From contig JAFOKI010000172.1 of assembly GCA_017419895.1 (NCBI GenBank), positions 1 to 13,225 on the forward strand: a DNA stretch of 13,225 nucleotides, given 5' to 3'. The translations under genes were made by a program, and so were the position numbers. Below, one piece after another: positions 8,438 to 13,225 of this stretch; position 1 is the first letter of the stretch, and the number at the start of each line of letters is the position of its first letter. This stretch comes from Eubacterium sp. GTDB taxonomy: Bacteria; Bacillota; Clostridia; Peptostreptococcales; Anaerovoracaceae. The notes beneath the pieces were generated by a model. It made no database searches. It was not told where the DNA came from and worked only from the letters and a program-made list of their open reading frames with translations.

Positions 8438-9211
8438 CTATTTCCTGATCGCTCTTACGAGGCTCTTGTACGCTGAAACCATCACGTTGAAGTTAAGGTT
8501 TACAGTTACTCCGTCGTAACCTTTGGCAAAACGGTCAATCGCCTCCTCCGGCGTGTTCACATACGCGAATACCATCTTACCTTCGGCTTTGAATGCGTTT
8601 ACTATCCTGTCCAAAGCCTCAACGAACATCGGTGATTCGAAATCACCCGGGATCCCGAGGCTTATCGAGAGGTCGAACGGTCCGATGAATATGCCGTCGA
8701 CACCATCAACTTTAGCTACGTCTTCTATAATATCCAGGCATTCAACTGTCTCGCACTGCGGAAGAAGCAGCACTCTGTCATTGCTGTTCGCCATGAACTC
8801 TGCGACGCTTCCGCTTGCCCAGTCCATATTTCCAAACCCTGCGCCTCTTCCTTTTATGAATCCGCGGTTGCCGAGCGGCGGATATTTTGCGAGATCTACC
8901 ATCTTCTTGATCTCGTCCATCGTTCTCAGGCACGGAACAACGAGTCCCTGCGCTCCCGCATCGAGCGCGCGCTGGATCTCTTTATGCGATACGTCGGCTA
9001 TTCTGACTATCGGTGTGAGTCCGACGCTTTCGGCCGCGCGGATCATGTCCATCTGATCCATCGTGTCGAACGGTCCGTGTTCGCAGTCTATTATCACAAA
9101 GTCGAGCCCGGTGTATCCCAGGCATTCCATCATAGACATATCTCCCGCGCTGAAGAATGTTCCGAGTCCGTTTCCTCCCGCAAGAATCGTTTCTTTCAGT
9201 TTATTTCCCAT
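8438..9211 (-). CDS. HpcH/HpaI family class II pyruvate aldolase
   Basis: A 257-aa metal-dependent aldolase of the HpcH/HpaI (2,4-dihydroxyhept-2-ene-1,7-dioate / 2-keto-3-deoxy sugar acid) family, normally cytoplasmic. It typically cleaves 2-keto-4-hydroxy acids to pyruvate plus an aldehyde. Expected catalytic residues are present: His45 in IDCEHGPFD, Arg70 in TPIVR, and metal ligands Glu154 (PQCET) and Asp180 (GPFDLS). His45 and Arg70 have the same numbers as in E. coli HpcH. The start at 9209-9211 is chosen over an upstream in-frame ATG at 9253 because GGAAGGAG lies 8 nt before it and the family begins about here. It is followed at once by the carboxypeptidase gene, and upstream lies the TRAP operon with its own terminator. 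The natural substrate is unknown; a sugar acid from the neighbouring uptake system is a reasonable guess. Confidence 0.9.
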   Translation of the reverse strand: MGNKLKETILAGGNGLGTFFSAGDMSMMECLGYTGLDFVIIDCEHGPFDTMDQMDMIRAAESVGLTPIVRIADVSHKEIQRALDAGAQGLVVPCLRTMDEIKKMVDLAKYPPLGNRGFIKGRGAGFGNMDWASGSVAEFMANSNDRVLLLPQCETVECLDIIEDVAKVDGVDGIFIGPFDLSISLGIPGDFESPMFVEALDRIVNAFKAEGKMVFAYVNTPEEAIDRFAKGYDGVTVNLNFNVMVSAYKSLVRAIRK

Positions 9212-9218
9212 TTTCCGT

Positions 9219-9227
9219 GCTCCTTCC
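9219..9227 (-). promoter_or_regulatory. Ribosome binding site that fixes the aldolase start
   Basis: GGAAGGAGC on the minus strand sits 8 nt from the ATG at 9209-9211. The longer reading frame from 9253 would place this site inside the coding region and add 14 residues not expected in the family. Confidence 0.85.
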
Positions 9228-9289
9228 GGCATCAAACTATCCGCGCTTCTCACTTTACAAAGCCGGTCTATGTGATTCTTTCATTCGGT

Positions 9290-9380
9290 CCGGATGTCCG
9301 GCACCGCTGCATTATTAATATATTTTACCATAATTCGGGGCTCTATGCACGGCTATATACTAAATATATGCACCGTTCAA
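9290..9380 (-). promoter_or_regulatory. Candidate promoter and operator region of the aldolase-carboxypeptidase unit
   Basis: Two weak promoter readings exist on the minus strand. One is TTGAAC (9375-9380), 17 nt, TATAGC (9352-9357). The other is an extended -10, TGG-TAAAAT, at 9322-9330 without a clear -35. Downstream a dyad CCGGA-TG-TCCGG lies at 9290-9301. GTGCATA occurs twice in direct orientation 23 nt apart across the first promoter. The terminator at 9404-9438 just upstream implies that a new promoter is needed here. The exact start is uncertain. Apart from these sites, 9212-9524 holds no gene. Confidence 0.4.
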
Positions 9381-9403
9381 AGCCAGGCAGATCCCGGCAA
9401 TAG

Positions 9404-9438
9404 AAAAAGGCCCTTTTCCGATTTGGGAAAAGACCTTT
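9404..9438 (-). terminator. Intrinsic terminator of the TRAP operon
   Basis: On the minus strand AAAGG-T-CTTTTCC pairs with GGAAAAG-GGC-CTTT around a short AAATC loop and ends in TTTTTC. It lies about 87 nt beyond the dctM stop. The near-symmetry means it might also work weakly from the plus strand, but no plus-strand gene is present to need it. Confidence 0.75.
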
Positions 9439-9451
9439 GTCTGCAAGTAAT

Positions 9452-9483
9452 AAGGATGAAGAACCGTTAAGTCCTTCATCCTT
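9452..9483 (-). other. Perfect 10-bp hairpin between dctM and its terminator
   Basis: AAGGATGAAG (9452-9461) and CTTCATCCTT (9474-9483) form a perfect 10-bp stem with a 12-nt loop. There is no T-run after it on either strand, so it is not a terminator alone. It may protect the 3' end of the TRAP mRNA or pair with the terminator as a tandem structure. Confidence 0.55.
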
Positions 9484-9524
9484 GTATTCATTTACTCAGT
9501 ACGCCTATGCAGCACATGCCGCCA

Positions 9525-10820
9525 TTATACGCCTGCCGCGCCGAAGAGTCTCGGGAGCGAAAGCGGAATGATGGGTACGTATGTGATCAGGAACAGTACT
9601 ATCAGCGATATTATCAGGCAACCCCAGAGCCGCTTGACCAGCTGGCTGACACCGATCTTGGAAATGTTGCACGCAACGAACAGGTCGAGTCCGACCGGCG
9701 GCGTGATGAGACCGATAGCCAGGTTGAATACTACGATAATACCGAAGTGATATACATTTATTCCATACTGCTGGACCAGCGGGAGCATGAGCGGTGTCAG
9801 GATAATGATAGCCGACGACGCGTCGAGGAAGCATCCTGCGATCAGGAGCAGTATATTGATCGCGAGCAGAATGACATACTTGTTGTTTACGGTAGCCTGT
9901 GTCCACGCAACTACAGCCTGCGGCAGCGAGTTCGCTACGATTACGTAGGAGAATATCGCGGCGCACATGATAATGAACATGATCGTTGCGGACGATACAG
10001 ATGCTTTTACGAGGATCTCGGGGATGTCTTTCCACTTGAGGTCCCTGTATATGAATTTACCAACGATGAAACCGTAAAGTACGGATACTCCGGCAGCTTC
10101 AGTCGCTGTACAAATTCCCGTATAGATTCCTCCGAGAATGATGACCGGCATCATGAGAGCAGGGATGGCTGTGATCATCTTGCGAACTCTCTCTTTTCCC
10201 GGAAGAGGTTCTTCGTTTCCAACGAAACCGTGTTTTTTAGCTTCATACTTATTGTAGAAAATAAGCGCAAGTCCGATGAGGAGTCCCGGAACCATACCTG
10301 TCATGAACATGGTACCTACGGACGCTTCCGCCTGTACGGCGTAAACGATCATCGGGATGCTCGGCGGGATAATGATTCCGATACCTCCGGCTGTAGCCAT
10401 GAGTGCCGACGCGTAACCTGCGTCATATTTGGCTCTCATCATAGCCGGGATGAGGATTCCGCCGAGAGCAGCTACAGTAGCCGGACCGGATCCGGAAATA
10501 GCCGCGAAAATCATACAACAGATAACTGTTACAGTACCGATACCGCCTTTTCTGTGTCCCACGCAGGCTTCAGCGAAGTCGATGAGCCTCTGGGAGATAC
10601 CGCCAAGCTCCATGAGAGAACCGGCGAGCATGAAGAACGGTATAGCCATAAGTGAAATTGAGTCTGTGGCCGTGTAGAAAGTCTGGGCCAGAACAGACAT
10701 CGGGAAATTACCCGGTATAAGCAGAGCCGCAGCAGCAGCAAGTCCTATACTGATAGCGATAGGAACGTTCAGAAGCAGCAGGACGGCTAAGACTATTCCT
10801 AAAACTGGTATTGCACCCAT
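9525..10820 (-). CDS. dctM: TRAP transporter large permease subunit (DctM family)
   Basis: A 431-aa integral membrane protein, the usual length for this subunit, hydrophobic throughout with about a dozen membrane segments. It forms the Na+ or H+ driven translocation channel of a TRAP transporter. Family signatures are clear: AIPFFMLAGSLMELGGIS (59-76), SGSGPATVAALGGILIPAM (109-127), GGIGIIIPPSIPM (145-157), GIYTGICTATEAAGV (231-245), and DASSAIIILTPLMLPL followed by NLAIGLITPPVGLDLFVA (366-383). It is the last gene of the operon. A strong GGAAGGAGGA lies 8 nt before the ATG, and the gap to dctQ is only 16 nt. The substrate cannot be told from this subunit. The name follows the family and does not imply C4-dicarboxylate transport. 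Confidence 0.95.
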   Translation of the reverse strand: MGAIPVLGIVLAVLLLLNVPIAISIGLAAAAALLIPGNFPMSVLAQTFYTATDSISLMAIPFFMLAGSLMELGGISQRLIDFAEACVGHRKGGIGTVTVICCMIFAAISGSGPATVAALGGILIPAMMRAKYDAGYASALMATAGGIGIIIPPSIPMIVYAVQAEASVGTMFMTGMVPGLLIGLALIFYNKYEAKKHGFVGNEEPLPGKERVRKMITAIPALMMPVIILGGIYTGICTATEAAGVSVLYGFIVGKFIYRDLKWKDIPEILVKASVSSATIMFIIMCAAIFSYVIVANSLPQAVVAWTQATVNNKYVILLAINILLLIAGCFLDASSAIIILTPLMLPLVQQYGINVYHFGIIVVFNLAIGLITPPVGLDLFVACNISKIGVSQLVKRLWGCLIISLIVLFLITYVPIIPLSLPRLFGAAGV

Positions 10821-10836
10821 TACTTAGTCCTCCTTC

Positions 10837-11364
10837 CTACTGTCCGTAAAATTCGGATTCTTCCGCGACCGGTTCTTCAGGAATCACGTTCTTCCCTACG
10901 CCGAAGTAATCGCGCAGAATGATTTCAATGACTCTGATGAGCGAGAACAGTCCGCCGATCGGAATAGCGACCGAAACGACTGCCTGGCTTACATTCATAG
11001 ATGTCATCATTCTGTGCTGGTTGATCTGCATGATCGTGAAGTCTGTACCTATCTTGATCAGTGCGATGAAGAAGATGCCGCAGATGACATAAGCGACGAA
11101 TTTGAGCCAGTGTTTGGCTTTGTCGTTGAACAAATTAACGAAGAAGTCAACGCCGAGATGTGCATATCTTTTGAACGCTTCACTGATTCCTATGCAGCTT
11201 GCCCATACGAATACTCCACGCATCATTTCTTCCGCCCAGGGGAGCGAAAGACGCAGGAAGTATCTGAAGAATACCTGCATGACGCAGAGTATCGACATGG
11301 CAGCGAACAAGATCGCCAGCATTACGAACTCTGTTTTGTCAAGATAACGCAGTATCTTTTTCAT
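10837..11364 (-). CDS. dctQ: TRAP transporter small permease subunit (DctQ family)
   Basis: A 175-aa membrane protein with four predicted membrane segments (about residues 11-32, 48-65, 87-108 and 123-148). It carries the typical DctQ core: LPWAEEMMRGVFVW followed by the GISEAF and HLGVDFFV motifs. DctQ partners the large subunit and is needed for transport. The C-terminal about 25 residues are acidic and cytoplasmic. AGGAG lies 11 nt before the ATG, a slightly long spacing. It sits between dctP, separated by a 171-nt spacer with a strong hairpin, and dctM, so these three genes make one transporter. Confidence 0.93.
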   Translation of the reverse strand: MKKILRYLDKTEFVMLAILFAAMSILCVMQVFFRYFLRLSLPWAEEMMRGVFVWASCIGISEAFKRYAHLGVDFFVNLFNDKAKHWLKFVAYVICGIFFIALIKIGTDFTIMQINQHRMMTSMNVSQAVVSVAIPIGGLFSLIRVIEIILRDYFGVGKNVIPEEPVAEESEFYGQ

Positions 11365-11387
11365 AATTTAAATTTCTCCTGTTGTCC

Positions 11388-11439
11388 ATACAAGCGGGCA
11401 TGCCCGGAGAGGAAATTACTCTTGGGCACGCCCGTGTAT
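11388..11439 (-). other. Intercistronic RNA hairpin between dctP and dctQ
   Basis: ATACA-(AG)-CGGGCATGCCC-GG-AGAG (11388-11411) pairs with CTCT-T-GGGCACGCCCG-TGTAT (11419-11439) around a 7-nt loop. The one internal mismatch is an A/C on the plus strand but a G-U wobble in minus-strand RNA, so the structure suits the dctPQM transcript. No T-run follows, so it is more likely an mRNA processing or stabilising element than a full terminator. The remaining spacer, 11440-11535, shows no further feature. Confidence 0.7.
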
Positions 11440-11535
11440 ACTGTTGTCAGGTTGATCGCCAATCCCGTTTTGCCTTTTGATTGTCCCTGTTTGAGAGCCT
11501 TTTCCGGCAAGGATCAGCTAACAAAGCTTATTCGA

Positions 11536-12645
11536 TCAGGCTTTGCCCTGAGCTTTCTCAACTTCTGCGATAGTAGCGAGAACTTTGTCCATGTAGTCAG
11601 CACCGATGGAATCTCTGAACTGGTCATAAACCGGGTGCATAGCTTCTTCGAAAGCAGCGTTTTCTTCGTCTGTCAGTGTGTAAACTGTGCAGCCTTCTTT
11701 TTCGAAGAGAGCGAGGTCTTCAGCTTCAGCTTTGTTAACTTCTTCTGTGATGAAGTCGCACATTTCCTGGACAGCTGTGTCGAACATTTCTCTGTCAGCA
11801 TCGGAAAGGCTGTTGTAGAAATCAGCGTTTACGAATACGAATGCGGGGTCCCAGAGATACTTCCAAACTGTTACGTAGTCAACTACTTCGTAAAGTTTGT
11901 TGGAAGTGATAACCGGTGTCGGGTTTTCCTGGCCGTCTACTGTTCCGTTCTGGAGTCCAGTGTAAACGTCAGCCATGGAGATGACCTGCGGGGAAGCGTT
12001 CAGTGTGTCGAAGATAGCGTTTCCTGTCTTGGTGTTCGGGATTCTGATCTTCATGCCGCTGATGTCAGCAGGAGTCTTGACCTGTTTTTTGATAGTTGTG
12101 AGGTGTCTGTAACCATTCTGAGTTACGCCTACGCCTACCATGTTCTGGTCCTGCATCCATGTCTTCCATTCCTGGCCTGCTTCTGTGTTGTTCAGAACTT
12201 CGAATCCAACTTCCTGATCAGCGAATAAATACGGAAGAGCGAACATAGCGAATTTGTCGTTCCATGTCTGATGTACTGTCGGGGAGTTGATCTCGAGCGT
12301 GTTAGCGCCTGTTCCTGTCATTTCGATCGTTGTGGATGTGTTACCACCTGCGAGGGAGTCGGAATAATGGCACTCAGCTGTGATACGGCCGCCGCTTCTT
12401 TCAGCAAGTGTATCAGCTAAGAGCTTGATACCACGCGACCACGGATGGGATTCAGCGAAGCATGTCGAGAAGTGCAGCTGATATGTAGCACCTTCTTCAG
12501 CCGGAGCAGCTTCACTTGTGCTTGCGCTTGCTGCGCTTGCGCTGCTTGCGGGAGCTTCTTCTTTCTTGTCACCGCCGGAGCATGCTGCCAGCGCGAAAAC
12601 CATCAGTGCAGAAAGAAGCACTACCATAATTTTTCTTACTTTCAT
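11536..12645 (-). CDS. dctP: TRAP transporter solute-binding lipoprotein (DctP family)
   Basis: A 369-aa extracytoplasmic binding protein. Residues 1-21 are a lipoprotein signal ending in a LAAC lipobox, so Cys22 should be lipidated and tether the protein to the outer face of the membrane. Residues 31-53 are an Ala/Ser-rich flexible linker. The DctP fold follows, with SHPWSRGIKLLADTLAERSGGRI (66-88) and the ligand carboxylate-binding region. Arg201 in SGMKIRIPNT corresponds to the conserved TRAP arginine (Arg147 of SiaP). Arg180 in NGYRHLT is spaced like SiaP Arg127. These arginines show that the ligand has a carboxylate but not which acid it is. GGAGAGAGG lies just before the ATG. First gene of the dctPQM operon, with its own promoter. 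Confidence 0.95.
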   Translation of the reverse strand: MKVRKIMVVLLSALMVFALAACSGGDKKEEAPASSASAASASTSEAAPAEEGATYQLHFSTCFAESHPWSRGIKLLADTLAERSGGRITAECHYSDSLAGGNTSTTIEMTGTGANTLEINSPTVHQTWNDKFAMFALPYLFADQEVGFEVLNNTEAGQEWKTWMQDQNMVGVGVTQNGYRHLTTIKKQVKTPADISGMKIRIPNTKTGNAIFDTLNASPQVISMADVYTGLQNGTVDGQENPTPVITSNKLYEVVDYVTVWKYLWDPAFVFVNADFYNSLSDADREMFDTAVQEMCDFITEEVNKAEAEDLALFEKEGCTVYTLTDEENAAFEEAMHPVYDQFRDSIGADYMDKVLATIAEVEKAQGKA

Positions 12646-12687
12646 TTCCTCTCTCCTTTCAACTTTGGAAAAAACTCAAGTAATATA

Positions 12688-12715
12688 ACTATACATTAAT
12701 TATCTAAATAATCAA
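12688..12715 (-). promoter_or_regulatory. Promoter of the dctPQM operon
   Basis: On the minus strand TTGATT (12710-12715) and TATAGT (12688-12693) are separated by 16 nt; transcription would begin near 12681, 36 nt before the dctP ATG. The spacer overlaps a dyad ATTAT-CTAA-ATAAT (12699-12712), a possible repressor site. Confidence 0.65.
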
Positions 12716-12753
12716 GGTGTTTTTTTGCACAGAAGTGTATATTTTTACACCTT
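12714..12753 (-). promoter_or_regulatory. Candidate operator: nested dyads upstream of the dctP promoter
   Basis: A 16-nt dyad GTGTA-N6-TACAC lies at 12735-12750, centred about 60 nt upstream of the expected start point. It sits inside a wider inverted repeat AAGGTGT (12714-12720) / ACACCTT (12747-12753), which reaches the -35 box. The position fits an activator or repressor site. It follows the dehydrogenase stop by about 34 nt, so a weak transcription stop for that gene is an alternative, although no proper T-run follows on the minus strand. Confidence 0.45.
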
Positions 12754-12784
12754 GCATAGACCATTGTTGTTCAGGACGGAGTGG

Positions 12785-13225
12785 TCACTCAACAAAGCAT
12801 TTCTCCAGGTCCAGACCGTACATCTCAGCGACTTTCTGCATTCTCGCGATATGTACGTCCATGAGTTCGATAACTCCGCTCTCATCCGCGGCTTTCAGGT
12901 TATCCTGCTCGATTTCGCCGGGAACGTAGATCTTATCCGCGCCGACGGCTTTCGGAGCGCCGTGGATCTCGTCGATGTACTCGTCGAGTCTTTCACCGAA
13001 CACTTTTCCGCCCGTGATCTGATCGATATCGATGACGATGAATCCGTGGCTTACATCGGGTTCCACACCCGGCTCGCCCATCCAGTTCTGTCCGACTCTG
13101 CCGCCACCCGCAACAAATGCTGTAAGCGCTTCGATCATGAAAGCCGCGCCGTAGCCTTTGTGCGCCGCTGCCGGCATAAGCGAGAACGGTTTGCTGACAT
13201 CAGTGGTTGGTCTTCCGTCTTCGTC
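12785..13225 (-). CDS. Malate/L-lactate dehydrogenase family (LDH2/MDH2) oxidoreductase, C-terminal part
   Basis: The last 146 residues of an NAD(P)-dependent 2-hydroxy acid dehydrogenase; full-length members have about 330-360, so over half is off the window, including the catalytic His near the N-terminus. The visible part shows the family pattern: a GRPTTD turn, then HKGYG followed by a helix with AGGG, a loop with HGFIVIDID, and PGEIEQ near the end. The family includes AllD (ureidoglycolate dehydrogenase), ComC and YiaK (2,3-diketo-L-gulonate reductase). It lies directly upstream of a TRAP transporter, as yiaK does in E. coli, so a role in reducing or oxidising the imported acid is likely but the substrate is open. 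Confidence 0.88.
   Translation of the reverse strand, partial: DEDGRPTTDVSKPFSLMPAAAHKGYGAAFMIEALTAFVAGGGRVGQNWMGEPGVEPDVSHGFIVIDIDQITGGKVFGERLDEYIDEIHGAPKAVGADKIYVPGEIEQDNLKAADESGVIELMDVHIARMQKVAEMYGLDLEKCFVE

Noticed and set aside
9212..9253. Extension of the aldolase to an upstream ATG at 9253
   Set aside because: It would bury the ideal GGAAGGAG site inside the coding sequence and add residues not expected in the family; the start at 9211 also gives family numbering His45 and Arg70.
9507..12228. Plus-strand frames of 382 and 404 codons opposite dctM and dctQ-dctP
   Set aside because: They are highly polar or Cys/Phe-rich shadows of clearly identified TRAP genes and lack ribosome sites.

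Overview
The window looks like the chromosome of an anaerobic, probably host- or gut-associated member of the Bacillota (class Clostridia). This rests on the Gram-positive style signal peptide and lipobox, strong AGGAG ribosome sites, sigma-A type promoters, and a giant repeat-built surface protein beside a TRAP transporter. The taxon is an inference; no rRNA or marker gene is present. Every recognised gene lies on the minus strand, so transcription runs from high to low coordinates.

Right part (about 9404-13225): the 3' end of a malate/L-lactate dehydrogenase family (LDH2/MDH2) oxidoreductase is followed by a complete TRAP transporter in the order dctP, dctQ, dctM. A good promoter precedes dctP, a folded RNA element lies between dctP and dctQ, and a terminator follows dctM. 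The set resembles uptake and first-step reduction of an organic or sugar acid; compare the E. coli yiaK-yiaMNO pairing. The substrate cannot be read from the sequence.

Middle part (7031-9403): an HpcH/HpaI-family class II aldolase and a D-alanyl-D-alanine carboxypeptidase (DacF/PBP5 type) are separated by only 3 nt and are probably translationally coupled. They end in a very clear intrinsic terminator. The carboxypeptidase carries an extra domain before the catalytic part and an acidic tail.

Left part (1-6793): one reading frame of 2203 codons, still open at the window edge, encodes an exported surface protein. It has a signal peptide, an acidic Thr/Glu-rich linker, two YTG...GTDY Ig-like repeats, and then a very long parallel beta-helix region. 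That region is built of seven complete modules plus the start of an eighth, each opened by an IGD..Y.SL..A cap motif. The rungs change from Asn/Asp-Cys type in the first half to Gly-Gly type in the second. The gene has its own extended -10 promoter and a leader of about 150 nt with overlapping hairpins.

The 547-nt gap between the surface gene and the carboxypeptidase holds the promoter, leader, terminator and several short dyads and direct repeats, but no convincing gene. No tRNA, rRNA, CRISPR array or insertion sequence was seen.
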